Source: Saccharopolyspora galaxeae
Lineage (GTDB): Bacteria; Actinomycetota; Actinomycetes; Mycobacteriales; Pseudonocardiaceae
Length of the DNA: 64,000 nt
Reading direction: 5' to 3'
Assembly (NCBI RefSeq): GCF_016526145.1
Contig: NZ_JADDUE010000006.1
Span: 310,001 to 374,000 of the forward strand
Below are positions 51,043 through 59,752 of the stretch, in pieces. Under the pieces are notes generated by a model. That model worked only from the letters and a program-made list of their open reading frames with translations, was not told where the DNA came from and ran no database searches. The translations under genes were made by a program, and so were the position numbers. Position 1 is the stretch's first letter. Every line of letters begins with the position of its first letter.

Positions 51043-52910
51043 CGGGCGGCTCCGGTCGTTTCCGTCGCCTGCTCGGTGAACGCGCCGTCGTGGCGCTCCT
51101 CGGGCACCGCGTCGTCCCGGCGCTCATCGGACACCGTGCCGTCCGGGCGCCCATCGGACACCGCGCCGTCCCGGCGCTCATCCGAAGTCGCGTCGTCCCC
51201 GCCCGCGTCCGGCAGCGCGCCGTCGCCGCGCACGTCCACCACCGCGTGGTCGAGCGTGAGCGTGCCTCCGACGCTGCCGATCCTGGTGTGCTGCCCGTCC
51301 TCCGGCCGCACCGTCACCCGCAGCCGGTGCACCGGGTCCAGCGCCGAACCGGTGTCCTCGGAGCTGTCCCGCTGCGCCATCGCCAGCGTCAGCAGCTCGC
51401 ACAGCACGCCGAGGGCGTCCCCGGACAGCCTGGTGCCCTGCAGGTCCGGCCCGGCGGCGGCCAGCTCCGAGATCGCCGCGCTGCGCCGCGCGTCCTCCTC
51501 GCGCGCCTCGGCCAGCAGCGTCTCCTCGGTCATCGGGTCGTCCAGCACCCGCGACGTGCGCCCGCGCGCGCCGCGATCGCCGCGGCTGCGCACGCTCACC
51601 GTCACGTCCTGCACCGGGCCGTCGCGCCACGGCACTTCGTGGTTGTCGCTGTCGTAGTCCGGGGCCGGCAGCAGGTGCCGGGCCGAGTACAGGCCGAACG
51701 CGGCCGCGTAGAGCCGGTGCGCCTGCTGCGGCTGCGACTCGTCGAACCAGCGGGCGAGCTTCAACAGCTCACCGCGCCTGCCCGGCAGCAGCCCGCCGCC
51801 CGAGGTCGCGCGCTTCACGCTGGCCAGCAGCGAACCGATGGCCCGCGCGGTGGCCTCCCGCAGCGCCGCCACCTGGCTGGGCCTGCCCGGCGCGTCCACG
51901 AACCAATCGGTGAGTTCCTGCCAGTCCGCCGCGGTGCGCCCGCGCGCCCGTTCCACCTCGGTGCCGAGCTGATCGGCCGGACCGAGCAGCCGCAGCAGCT
52001 CAGCGCGGTCGGCGGCCAGCCCGGCCAGCGAGGTCGCGATCGTCTCGGTGTGCCGCAGCACGTCCTCCACGACCATCTGGATGTACTCGACCAGCAGGTT
52101 GCGGAACCCGGAGATCTCCTCCGGCGCCAAGTGGTGGCGGGTGACGACCTCGCCGAGGTAGGCGTAGAAATCCCGCACCGTTGCGGCGAGTTCGGCGTGC
52201 TGCAGGAAGACGGTGGTGACCTGCTCGGCCAGCCGCTCGCGGGTCTGCTTGGCGCGCTGAGAGCGCGGTTCCGCGCTCTCCGACGGCGCTGAGCGCGGTT
52301 GCGTACTTTCCGACGGCGCTGAGCGCGGTTGCGTATTTTCCGACGACGCTGAGCGCGGTTCCGCACTTTCCGCGGCCAGCGCGTCGGACAGCAGCGAGCC
52401 GATCTGGCCGAGGCCGCGCTCGATCGCGGGCAGCAGCTCGCGGGACACCTCGCGGGCGCCTTCGGGCACCCGCAGCAGCGCGTCCACGTCCCGCTGGACC
52501 CGCACGGCGAGCTTGCTGACCTGGTAGCGGACGCTGCCGTGCTGGAACTCGGCGATGCTGGCGGCGATCGTCTCGCGGCGGCCGAGCACCAGGTTGCCCC
52601 AGCGGCGCAGCTGCTTCAGCCGGTCCACCACGGTGTCCACATCGGACTCACCGGGGTCGATGCGGCCGTCCCGCTCGGCGGCGGCCAGCGCCGCGGTCAC
52701 CTCGCCGACCGACAGGTCAGCCAGCAGCGTCGAGGTGAACAACCGCATGATCGCCAGGTAGGTGCGGTGCTTCGGCTCGCCGAGGTAGGTGAACAGCGCG
52801 AGCCGCCGCTCATCGGCGCGCGCGTCCGAGGTGGCGTGCCCGGGCGCGGTGGCCTCGGTGCCCGCCACCCCCGCGCGCAGCACGTCGGCTTCATGATCCG
52901 GGGCGGTCAC
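51039..52910 (-). CDS. jetA: Wadjet type II JetA (TIGR02677), MukF-like kleisin subunit
   Basis: A 623-residue kleisin-type subunit. The N-terminal winged-helix region starts around residue 35 (RLALFTYLGEPKHRTYLAIMRLF, seen as FTYLGEPKHRTYL and AIMRLF). A helical kleisin core follows. An insertion at about 180-217 has three to four ten-residue repeats rich in Ser, Pro, Glu and Arg. The last 60 residues carry four nine-residue Asp/Arg-rich repeats. Both are in-frame DNA tandem repeats. The GTG start at 52910 fits the family; a longer frame reaches into the cobD side. First gene of the Wadjet operon, divergent from cobD. Confidence 0.92.
   Translation of the reverse strand: MTAPDHEADVLRAGVAGTEATAPGHATSDARADERRLALFTYLGEPKHRTYLAIMRLFTSTLLADLSVGEVTAALAAAERDGRIDPGESDVDTVVDRLKQLRRWGNLVLGRRETIAASIAEFQHGSVRYQVSKLAVRVQRDVDALLRVPEGAREVSRELLPAIERGLGQIGSLLSDALAAESAEPRSASSENTQPRSAPSESTQPRSAPSESAEPRSQRAKQTRERLAEQVTTVFLQHAELAATVRDFYAYLGEVVTRHHLAPEEISGFRNLLVEYIQMVVEDVLRHTETIATSLAGLAADRAELLRLLGPADQLGTEVERARGRTAADWQELTDWFVDAPGRPSQVAALREATARAIGSLLASVKRATSGGGLLPGRRGELLKLARWFDESQPQQAHRLYAAAFGLYSARHLLPAPDYDSDNHEVPWRDGPVQDVTVSVRSRGDRGARGRTSRVLDDPMTEETLLAEAREEDARRSAAISELAAAGPDLQGTRLSGDALGVLCELLTLAMAQRDSSEDTGSALDPVHRLRVTVRPEDGQHTRIGSVGGTLTLDHAVVDVRGDGALPDAGGDDATSDERRDGAVSDGRPDGTVSDERRDDAVPEERHDGAFTEQATETTGAAR
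51082..51189. repeat. Four 27-bp tandem repeats in the 3' end of jetA
   Basis: Units begin at 51082, 51109, 51136 and 51163, with the shared frame GC-G/T-C-GTC and CATCGGACACC. Length is a multiple of three, so each encodes nine residues (such as GAVSDGRPD). The repeats would form a disordered acidic/basic tail. Confidence 0.75.
52261..52372. repeat. 30-bp tandem repeats (3.7 units) inside jetA
   Basis: Units start at 52261, 52291, 52321 and 52351, each beginning GAGCGCGGTT and ending CCGACGGCGCT or a close variant. The unit length is in phase and codes for ten residues such as SAPSESTQPR. The repeat sits between the winged-helix and kleisin core parts. Confidence 0.8.
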
Positions 52911-53185
52911 GGTCGGCCACGATAACCCGCCCACCCGACACGGCCGGTCACCTGTGCCTTTTCGGAGAGGCCGGGAAGGGTTCTGCGTAGGTGGTCGCTC
53001 GGCGGAACCGCAGGCGTCGGAGAACCCGCGGCGGTCCCGGTTGCCGAGGTGGCCGGCGCAAGCGGCTTCGCCGCTCCGGAGCAGAACCTGGTGCGGGTGC
53101 CCGCTTCGGGCGGGTGGCGCGGCGGTAGCGTGCTGCTGCCTGGACGGGTGAACGCTGTGGGTTGAACGAGGGGAGCGGGGCACCG

Positions 53186-54121
53186 GTGAGCGCGGGACGA
53201 GCGGTCGGGCTGCTACTCGGAGTGGCGGCCGATGCCGCGTTCGGCGACCCGCGGCGGTGCCATCCGGTGGCTGCTTTCGGGCGCGCTGCCCAGGCGGCGG
53301 AGCGGAGGCTGCACCGCGATCGCCGCAGCACCGGGATCGCCTACGCGGGCCTGCTCATCGGCGGTACCGCGGTGCTCGGCGCCACCGCCGAACGCGCGAC
53401 CCGCCGCAGCCCCGTGCTGCAAGCCGCCTGCACCGGCCTCACCACCTGGATCGTGCTCGGCGGTGCTTCGCTGGCGGACGAAGGAACGGCGATGGGCCGC
53501 CTGCTCGACGCGGGCGACCTGGACGGCGCTCGGGAGCGGTTGGCGCACCTGTGCGGCCGGGAAGCCGAGCACCTCGACGAGCAGGGGCTGGCGCGGGCCA
53601 CCGTCGAATCGATCGCGGAGAACACCAGCGACGCAGTGGTGGCGCCGCTGGTCTGGGGCGCCGTCGGGGGCATGCCCGGCCTGCTGGCCTACCGAGCGGC
53701 GAACACGCTCGACGCGATGGTCGGGCACCGCTCGCCGCGGTACGCGAAGTTCGGCTGGGCCGCCGCGCGGACCGACGACCTGCTGAACCTGGCACCGGCT
53801 CGGCTGGGCGCGCTGCTGACCGCGCTGTGCGCGCCGGTCGTCGGAGGTTCGGCGAGCGGGGCGTGGCGCACCCGGCGGCAGGACGCCGCAGCGCACCCGA
53901 GCCCGAACGCCGGGCAGATCGAGGCGGCGTTCGCCGGGGCGTTGCAGGTCCGGCTGGGCGGCCGGACCGTCTACGGGCAGGCCGTGGAGCACCGGCCGGT
54001 GATGGGCGAGGGGCGCACCGCGGACGCGGGCGACGTGACCCGCAGCGTCGAGTTGTCCCGCGTGATCGGCTCGGTCACCGGGCTGCTCGCCGCCGCTGCC
54101 GCACTGGCGCGCGGCCGCTGA
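53186..54121 (+). CDS. cobD: Adenosylcobinamide-phosphate synthase (CobD/CbiB)
   Basis: A 311-residue membrane enzyme of cobalamin synthesis that attaches the aminopropanol arm. The start of the family is recognisable: GVAADAAFGDPRRCHPVAAFG (partly: DAAFGDPRRCHPV), then ESIAENTSDAVVAPL near residue 150 and GLLAYRAANTLDAMVGHR near 172. FGWAAARTDDLLN follows. Several predicted membrane spans. The GTG at 53186 follows GAGGGGAGCGGGG and is preferred to a TTG at 53162 with no ribosome site. It is the mycobacterial Rv2236c equivalent and opens a conserved gene block. Confidence 0.92.
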   Translation: MSAGRAVGLLLGVAADAAFGDPRRCHPVAAFGRAAQAAERRLHRDRRSTGIAYAGLLIGGTAVLGATAERATRRSPVLQAACTGLTTWIVLGGASLADEGTAMGRLLDAGDLDGARERLAHLCGREAEHLDEQGLARATVESIAENTSDAVVAPLVWGAVGGMPGLLAYRAANTLDAMVGHRSPRYAKFGWAAARTDDLLNLAPARLGALLTALCAPVVGGSASGAWRTRRQDAAAHPSPNAGQIEAAFAGALQVRLGGRTVYGQAVEHRPVMGEGRTADAGDVTRSVELSRVIGSVTGLLAAAAALARGR

Positions 54122-54325
54122 GCGCATCGCTGCGCCTGCCGGAATGCCACCGCAGCGGCCAGCGGGAATGCTGGGGCGCGGCAGCGTTGCAGCGACGCGG
54201 GATGCCGGGCCATTGGGCCCTGTGCGCTGCGACGAAACCGCCCTTCACTGGCTTGTGACCCGCCGTGGGCGAGCGGCGATCAGCCGGGTGCGCGGGTAGG
54301 ACTGGAGGCAGTGGAGGTGGTCGGA

Positions 54326-54433
54326 ATGACCGATTTCCTGGCGATCGTGCCGTCGCTGATCGTGCTGTTCGCGGTGCTGGCGGTGGTGTGGCTGCTGACC
54401 TTCAGCTACCGGCGCCCGCCCGGCAAGCACTGA
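54326..54433 (+). CDS. 35-residue single-span membrane protein
   Basis: A very short gene: ATG at 54326 after a strong GGAGGTGG ribosome site at 54313-54320, and a TGA at 54431-54433. One membrane span (FLAIVPSLIVLFAVLAVV, then WLLTFS) is followed by a basic tail with RRPPGKH. It lies between cobD and the convergent SURF1 gene. No family is recognised; the ribosome site, hydrophobic profile and stop suggest a real small protein. Confidence 0.6.
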   Translation: MTDFLAIVPSLIVLFAVLAVVWLLTFSYRRPPGKH

Positions 54434-54446
54434 GCGCCGGGCGCGG

Positions 54447-55313
54447 TCAGCGCCCCTTCGTGGCGTCCTGCTGCGCGTCCTGCTGCTGTTCGCCCTGCTG
54501 CTCGCGCTGTTCCTGTTCGCGCCGCTCGTCCTCGGCGACCGCCTCCGCGACCGACATCTTGCGCGATTTGCGCACCGAGCCGACCCGCTCCTCCGGCCGC
54601 GTCTCCGCGTAGATCAGGTAGCCCACCCCGGCCACCGCCATGATCCCGAACGAGATCCACTGCAACGCGTACGAGAAGAACGGGCCCGACTCCAGCTGCG
54701 GCAGGGGCAGCGGCCCCAGCACTCCGGGCTGGCCGTCGACCAGCGCGAAGTAGCCCGGCCGCAACTGCATGCCGGTGCCCTGCGAGAGCACGCTCGAGTC
54801 GATCGAGTACGTCCAGCGATGCCCTTCCCGCTGGAAAGTCGGCCGGTTCTCGTCGTCGTGCTCGTCCACCCGGACCCGCGCGGTCAGCGTGACCCGGCCG
54901 GCGGGCGGCGCGTCGAAGTCCGGCGCGTGGGTGCCCCGCTGGCGCAGGAACCCGCGGTCGACCAGCAGCGTCTCGCCGGAGTCGGTGCGGAACGGGGTGA
55001 GCACCTCGAGCGCCGGTTCGCCCTGCACCGAACGCAGCCAGGCCAGCGTCTCGCCCGCGGGCAGGTAGTTCCCGGAGAAGGTGACCTTCGCCCACTCGTG
55101 CCGCTGGTCCGGCGCCCGGCCCGCGGGCAGCACCTCGGCCAGCGGTTTCGGGGCGGCGTGCAGCGATTCGGCGATGGCTTCGTTGCGCACCTTCCGCTCG
55201 TCGTTCCGGCCGAACTGCCACGGCGCGAGGAACGTGAAGCACAACGTGGTGAACGCCGCGACCAGCAAGATCAACGCGATCCAGCCGGGCTGCAGCAAGA
55301 ACTTCAGGCGCAC
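54447..55313 (-). CDS. SURF1-family protein (cytochrome oxidase assembly)
   Basis: A 288-residue protein with a membrane span at about 12-31 and another at about 210-232, the classic SURF1 layout with an external domain between them. PWQFGRNDER near residue 31, then SGNYLPAGETLAWLR near 82 and LVDRGFLRQ near 117 are family motifs. The acidic, Gln-rich C-terminal tail (240-288) is common in actinobacteria. GTG start. It matches Rv2235 in the cluster next to cobD. Confidence 0.92.
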   Translation of the reverse strand: MRLKFLLQPGWIALILLVAAFTTLCFTFLAPWQFGRNDERKVRNEAIAESLHAAPKPLAEVLPAGRAPDQRHEWAKVTFSGNYLPAGETLAWLRSVQGEPALEVLTPFRTDSGETLLVDRGFLRQRGTHAPDFDAPPAGRVTLTARVRVDEHDDENRPTFQREGHRWTYSIDSSVLSQGTGMQLRPGYFALVDGQPGVLGPLPLPQLESGPFFSYALQWISFGIMAVAGVGYLIYAETRPEERVGSVRKSRKMSVAEAVAEDERREQEQREQQGEQQQDAQQDATKGR

Positions 55314-55370
55314 GCCCCCACGGTAGGCCGACGGTGCGCCGAGGTCCCTGGCGACCCCGTCACACCGCGC

Positions 55371-56234
55371 TCAGGCCGCGGAGCGCGCCGCGGCCACCGC
55401 TTGCCGCGCGTAACCGCCGCCGAACAGCACGGTGTGCACCAGCAGCGGGAACAGCTGGTGCAGGCCCACCCGCTGCCGCCAGCCGTCGGCCAGCGGGCTG
55501 ACCTCCTCGTACGCCGCCAGCACCCGCTCCAGGTGGGGGCAGCCGAACAGCGCCAGCATCGCCAGGTCGGTCTCGCGGTGGCCGCCGTGCGCGGCAGGGT
55601 CGATGAGCCAGGCGCCGCTCGCGCCCCAGTGCACGTTCCCGGTCCACAGGTCGCCGTGCAGCCGGGACGGCGGCTCGGCGGAACCTTCGAGCTCGGGCAG
55701 CCCGTCGCAGGCGCGCTCGAAGATCTGCGCCTCGGAATCGCCGATCAGACCGGCGTCGACGGCTTGCCGCAGGTACGGGCGCACGCGGTGCTCGGCGTAG
55801 AACGACGGCCAGTCCGCGCACGGCTCGTTGCGCATCGGGGCGAGCCCGATCCAGGCGTCGGCCGGACCGCCGGGCGGCGGGGCGCCGTGCGCGGGCGCTC
55901 CGGCGGCGTGCAGCCGGGCGAGTCCGCGGCCCAGTTCTTCGGCGGCGGCCGCGGTGGGGCTGCCTGCATCGAGGTGTTCGGTGACCAGGTCCCGGTCGTT
56001 GTTGCCGTGCACAGCGGGAACCGGGATCACGCCCGGCTCGGCCAGCCAGCGCAGCGAGGCGGCCTCGGCTTCGGTGGCGCCCGGCAGTCCCGGCGGGTTC
56101 GTCTTGACGAACACGTCGCGGCCGTCGTCGAGCCGCACGCTGTAGGACGCGCCGGCGTCTCCGCCGCCCAGCGTGCGCACCTGCACGGCCGCGGACCCGG
56201 TGTAGTGCTCCGCGACCTCCGCGGTCCGTCCCAT
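55371..56234 (-). CDS. Fructosamine kinase-family protein
   Basis: A 287-residue kinase of the fructosamine-3-kinase/aminoglycoside phosphotransferase fold. A Lys in RDVFVKTNPP near residue 44, HGDLWTGNVHWG near 193 and IDPAAHGGHRETDLAM near 210 form the ATP- and Mg-binding site. Such enzymes phosphorylate ketoamines and start deglycation of proteins or metabolites. The ATG start is clear. It has no counterpart in the mycobacterial neighbourhood as I know it and may be an insertion here. Confidence 0.88.
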   Translation of the reverse strand: MGRTAEVAEHYTGSAAVQVRTLGGGDAGASYSVRLDDGRDVFVKTNPPGLPGATEAEAASLRWLAEPGVIPVPAVHGNNDRDLVTEHLDAGSPTAAAAEELGRGLARLHAAGAPAHGAPPPGGPADAWIGLAPMRNEPCADWPSFYAEHRVRPYLRQAVDAGLIGDSEAQIFERACDGLPELEGSAEPPSRLHGDLWTGNVHWGASGAWLIDPAAHGGHRETDLAMLALFGCPHLERVLAAYEEVSPLADGWRQRVGLHQLFPLLVHTVLFGGGYARQAVAAARSAA

Positions 56235-56374
56235 CCTGACCTCACCTCCGGCTTTGCTTGCGGCTTCCCCAGCCCTGCACAGCGCGCAGGAACCCGGCGC
56301 TCATTCCGATGCCCCCGCGCCTCGCGGCGGACCGGACACGCCCGCACATCACCCGTCGGCGAGCGCTCCGATCA

Positions 56375-56425
56375 GAGTGAACGGCCTGTTGGTCCGAATA
56401 GATTGGGCGACCGGTCCGTTCACTC
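56375..56425. repeat. 51-bp palindromic intergenic element, copy 1
   Basis: Outer arms GAGTGAACGG (56375-56384) and CCGTTCACTC (56416-56425) are perfect mirror images. It shares 43 of 51 positions with the reverse complement of copy 2 at 60986-61036. In direct orientation the outer 16 bases on each side match almost exactly but the centre does not. Similarity continues downstream for about 45 bases (GAAGTTC, then GTGTCGGC). It sits between the fructosamine kinase and phosphatase genes. Confidence 0.75.
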
Positions 56426-56476
56426 CGAGAAGTTCTGCGCTGATCGTGTGGGACACGGGCGTGTCGGCTCGGAAGG

Positions 56477-56944
56477 TCACTCGTCGTGCAGGTGGGCGCG
56501 GACCCAGTCGAGCAGGGCGGGCATCGCCGCTTCGATCATCGCCAGCGAGTCCTCGAAGCCGCGGTCGCCGCCGAAGTACGGATCGGGCACCTCCGCCCAC
56601 TCGTCCGCGGCCGGGTCGAAGGAGCGCAGCAGCCGCACCCGCGCCGGATCGTCCGCCTCGTCCCGCGCCACCCGCAGGTGCCCGGCGTCCATCGCCAGCA
56701 GCAGATCGGCGCCCGCGTGCTGCTCATCGAACTGCGCGGCGACGTGCTCGGTGGGGTAGCCGTGGTCGGCGAGGACCTTCGCGGTGCGCGGATCGGCGCC
56801 TTCCCCGACGTGCCACGGGCCGGTGCCCGCGCTGGTCACTTCGACCTGCCCGGCGAGCCCTTCCCGGCGCAGGTGCTCGCCGAACACCAGCGCCGCCATC
56901 GGCGAGCGGCAGATGTTCCCGGTGCAGACGAAGGAGATGTGCAA
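56477..56944 (-). CDS. Low-molecular-weight protein-tyrosine phosphatase (PtpA-like)
   Basis: A 155-residue phosphatase. The active-site loop is at Cys7 to Arg13 (VCTGNICRSPM), and the general acid Asp is in PDPYFGG near residue 122. Length is typical of PtpA/Wzb proteins. The TTG start at 56944 has GGGAG eight bases upstream and gives the canonical start HISFVCTGN. In mycobacteria a kinase (PtkA) gene sits next door; none is present here. The neighbouring cobC is divergent. Confidence 0.9.
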   Translation of the reverse strand: MHISFVCTGNICRSPMAALVFGEHLRREGLAGQVEVTSAGTGPWHVGEGADPRTAKVLADHGYPTEHVAAQFDEQHAGADLLLAMDAGHLRVARDEADDPARVRLLRSFDPAADEWAEVPDPYFGGDRGFEDSLAMIEAAMPALLDWVRAHLHDE

Positions 56945-57087
56945 GGCGGTGCTCCCGCTCTGTCGTGGGTGCTCTCGTTGCGGCCGTCGTGTCGACGCGG
57001 CGGCGGAACCTCGGCTTCCACCGGGCTTCGACGGTACGTGCCGGAGCCGGAGCCGTTCCCGGCACCTGTCCCGCGCGCGCCGGTGGC

Positions 57088-57093
57088 TAAACT
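57088..57093 (+). promoter_or_regulatory. Candidate -10 box for a leaderless cobC-like transcript
   Basis: TAAACT lies seven bases before the ATG at 57101 and no purine-rich ribosome site is between them. No clear -35 box. Confidence 0.4.
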
Positions 57094-57100
57094 GCCCGGG

Positions 57101-58138
57101 ATGACCAGCCGGGGGGACGACGAATCGCTGCGCCACCACGGCGACGTGGATGCCGAACCCGGCCTGCTCGACTTCGCGGTGAACGTGCGCCTGCAACAGC
57201 CGCCGCGATGGTTGCGGGACCGGCTCGCGGCTGCGCTGGACGATCTGGGCCGCTATCCCTCCGCCGCGGACGACCTGGCCGCGCGCACGGCGGTCGCCGA
57301 ACGGCACGGCCGCGATCCCGGTGAGGTGCTGCTGCTGGCGGGCGCGGCCGAGTGCTTCGCGCTGCTGCCGCAGCTGAACCCGCGTTCGGCGGCCGTGGTG
57401 CACCCCTCGTTCACCGAACCGGAGTTCGCGCTGCGCTCCGCCGGTGTGCCGGTGACCAGGGTGCTGCTCGGCGAGGACTACCGGCTCGATCCCGCGCTGG
57501 TGCCCGAGGACGCCGACCTCGTCGTCCTCGGCAACCCCACGAACCCCACTTCGCTGCTGCACCCGGCCGACGCGATCCGGGAGCTGATCCGCCCCGGCAG
57601 GCTGGTGGTGGTGGACGAAGCGTTCCTGGACGCGGTGCCGGGGGAGCCGGAGGGACTGGCGAGCTCGCCGATCCCGGGCCTGCTGGTGGTCCGCAGCCTC
57701 ACCAAGATGTGGGGGTTGCCCGGGCTGCGCGCCGGTTACGCCCTCGGCGAACCGGAGCTGCTGAGCAGCCTGGCCGCGCCCCGCCCGCACTGGCCGCTGG
57801 GCACCCTCGCGCTCGAGGCGATCAACGCGTGCTGCGCGCCGGAGGCGCTGGCCGAGTCCGCAGCGGCCGCCCGCGAACTCGACGCGCTGCGCGCCGGGCA
57901 GGCGGCCGATTTGGCAGCCGTGCCGGGGGTTTCGGTGATCGGCCCGGCCCGTGCACCGTTCCTGCTGCTGGACGTCCACAATGGCGCCAAGGTGCGATCG
58001 GCGCTGCGGGACCGCGGCATCGCGGTCCGGCGCGGGGACACCTTCCCCGGTCTGGGCCCGGACCACCTGCGGGTGGCGGTGCGGGACGCCGGGCGCAACG
58101 CCACGTTGGTCCGGGCGATGCGCGAACTGCTCGGATAG
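57101..58138 (+). CDS. cobC: PLP-dependent threonine-phosphate decarboxylase-like protein (Rv2231c/CobC family)
   Basis: A 345-residue aminotransferase-fold enzyme. CobC-type enzymes make the aminopropanol phosphate used by Cob[17 protein letters not shown] near residue 75, [10 protein letters not shown] near 147, [10 protein letters not shown] near 175 and the cofactor Lys202 in [16 protein letters not shown] (shown in part) are visible. The pairing with cobD in the same block supports cobalamin synthesis. Function is by family. ATG at 57101. Confidence 0.88.
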   Translation: MTSRGDDESLRHHGDVDAEPGLLDFAVNVRLQQPPRWLRDRLAAALDDLGRYPSAADDLAARTAVAERHGRDPGEVLLLAGAAECFALLPQLNPRSAAVVHPSFTEPEFALRSAGVPVTRVLLGEDYRLDPALVPEDADLVVLGNPTNPTSLLHPADAIRELIRPGRLVVVDEAFLDAVPGEPEGLASSPIPGLLVVRSLTKMWGLPGLRAGYALGEPELLSSLAAPRPHWPLGTLALEAINACCAPEALAESAAAARELDALRAGQAADLAAVPGVSVIGPARAPFLLLDVHNGAKVRSALRDRGIAVRRGDTFPGLGPDHLRVAVRDAGRNATLVRAMRELLG

Positions 58139-58169
58139 TGCGAGAACGGCAGCGAGGGGTGCGAATCGG

Positions 58170-59030
58170 ATGACCGTGCGGATTCGGGACGTCGTGGAGT
58201 CGCTGGAGGCGGCGTACCCGCCGGAGCTGGCCGAGCAGTGGGACGCGGTCGGCCTGGTCTGCGGCGATCCGGCGGCCGCGGTGCAGCGGGTGCTGTTCTG
58301 CGTCGACCCGGTGGAGGCCACTGTGGACGAAGCCGCGGACTTCGGCGCACAACTGCTGGTCGCGCACCACCCGCTGCTGCTGCGCGGCGTGCACGGGGTG
58401 CCCGCCGACGACCCCAAGGGGCACCTGGTGCACCGGCTGATCCGCTCCGGGATCGGCCTGTACTGCGCGCACACCAACGCCGACACCGCCGCAGTCGGAG
58501 TCTCGGACGCGCTGGCCGACGCGCTCGGACTGACCGTCAGCGCGCCGCTGGCGCCGCACCAGGAGGGCGCGAGCACCGGCCTCGGCCGGATCGGTTCGCT
58601 GCCGCAGCCGGAACCGTTCGCGCGCTTCGTCGAGCGGGTGGCCACGAACCTGCCCAGCACCGCATGGGGCGTGCGCGGCGCGGGCGATCCGGAACGGGAG
58701 ATCAAGACCGTCGCGGTCTGCGGCGGCGCGGGCGACTCGCAGCTGGACACCGCGCTGGCCGCCGAGGTGGACGCCTACGTGACCGCCGATCTGCGCCACC
58801 ACCCGGCGGGCGAGCACATCGCTCGCGGCGACCTCCCCGGCAAGCAGGTGCCCGCGCTGGTGGACGTGGCGCACTGGGCCAGCGAGTGGCCGTGGTGCCA
58901 GCAGGCGGCCGACGTGGTCGGCGCGGCGCTGCCGGATACTGTCGAGGTTCTTGTCTCCACTCGCCGCACCGATCCGTGGACCACCCATGCCTCCGGTGCG
59001 GCCCCCGACGCAGGGAGGACGCTCGCGTGA
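58170..59030 (+). CDS. Nif3-like dinuclear metal protein (YbgI/GCH-I-like, DUF34)
   Basis: A 286-residue Nif3-family protein. [13 protein letters not shown] near residue 21, [12 protein letters not shown] near 63 and [10 protein letters not shown] near 97 provide the His and Asp metal ligands; a second His set is at LRHHPAGEH near 212. Members are homohexamers with two metals; their biochemical role remains uncertain. The ATG at 58170 follows GAGGGGT. It overlaps the next gene by four bases (GTGA). Confidence 0.9.
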   Translation: MTVRIRDVVESLEAAYPPELAEQWDAVGLVCGDPAAAVQRVLFCVDPVEATVDEAADFGAQLLVAHHPLLLRGVHGVPADDPKGHLVHRLIRSGIGLYCAHTNADTAAVGVSDALADALGLTVSAPLAPHQEGASTGLGRIGSLPQPEPFARFVERVATNLPSTAWGVRGAGDPEREIKTVAVCGGAGDSQLDTALAAEVDAYVTADLRHHPAGEHIARGDLPGKQVPALVDVAHWASEWPWCQQAADVVGAALPDTVEVLVSTRRTDPWTTHASGAAPDAGRTLA

Positions 59031-59752
59031 AAGCCGACCCCGCCGTGCAGCACCGGTTGCTCGACCTCGCGGAGGTGGACGCCGAACTGAACCGGGTCAA
59101 CCACCGGCGCCGGACGCTGCCCGAACTGGAGGAGATCGGCGGCGCCGAACGCGACGCGCAGGCGAAGCGGGACGCGCTGGTCGCCGCGCAGACCTCGTTC
59201 GGCGACATCGACCGGGACGCCAAGCGGCTGGAGACCGAGATCGAGCAGGTCCGCAAGCGCGAGCAGCGGGACCGGCAGCTGATGGATTCCGGCGGCTCGT
59301 CCAAGCAGCTGGAGGAGTTGCAGCACGAGCTGCAGACCCTCGCCCGCCGCCAGGGCAACCTGGAGGACGAGCTGCTGGAGGTCATGGAGCAGCGCGAGGC
59401 CGTGGAGACCGACGTCGAGCACGCCCGCGGCGAGGTCACCGCCGCCGAGGACAAGCTCGCCGACGCCCAGCACCGCCGGGACGAGGCGCTGGCCGACCTG
59501 GACAGCACCGAGGTCAAGCGCAAGTCCGAGCGCGAGGTGCTGACCGCGGACCTGCCGGAGCAGCTGCTGGCCACCTACGACCGGATCCGCGAGGCCAAGG
59601 GCGTCGGGGCCGGGCTGCTGCAGGGCAACCGCTGCGGCGCGTGCCGGATCGAGCTGGACCGCGCCAAGCTCACCGACCTGCGCGACGCCGCCGCCGATGA
59701 CGTGGTCCGCTGCGAGGAGTGCGGCGCGATCCTGGTCCGCAAGGGCTCCTGA
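59027..59752 (+). CDS. Zinc-ribbon coiled-coil protein (Rv2229c-like)
   Basis: A 241-residue protein. A long antiparallel coiled coil fills about 5-195 (many Glu, Arg, Gln and Leu heptads), followed by a C4 zinc ribbon with CGAC near residue 205 and CEEC near 230. This family sits between Nif3 and RNase H genes throughout actinobacteria and may bind nucleic acid; function unknown. The GTG start overlaps the Nif3 stop and the TGA overlaps the next ATG by one base. Confidence 0.9.
   Translation: MKADPAVQHRLLDLAEVDAELNRVNHRRRTLPELEEIGGAERDAQAKRDALVAAQTSFGDIDRDAKRLETEIEQVRKREQRDRQLMDSGGSSKQLEELQHELQTLARRQGNLEDELLEVMEQREAVETDVEHARGEVTAAEDKLADAQHRRDEALADLDSTEVKRKSEREVLTADLPEQLLATYDRIREAKGVGAGLLQGNRCGACRIELDRAKLTDLRDAAADDVVRCEECGAILVRKGS

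Noticed and set aside
52261-52372. Possible CRISPR-like array
   Set aside because: Repeat units are directly adjacent with no spacers and are in phase with jetA, so they are coding tandem repeats.
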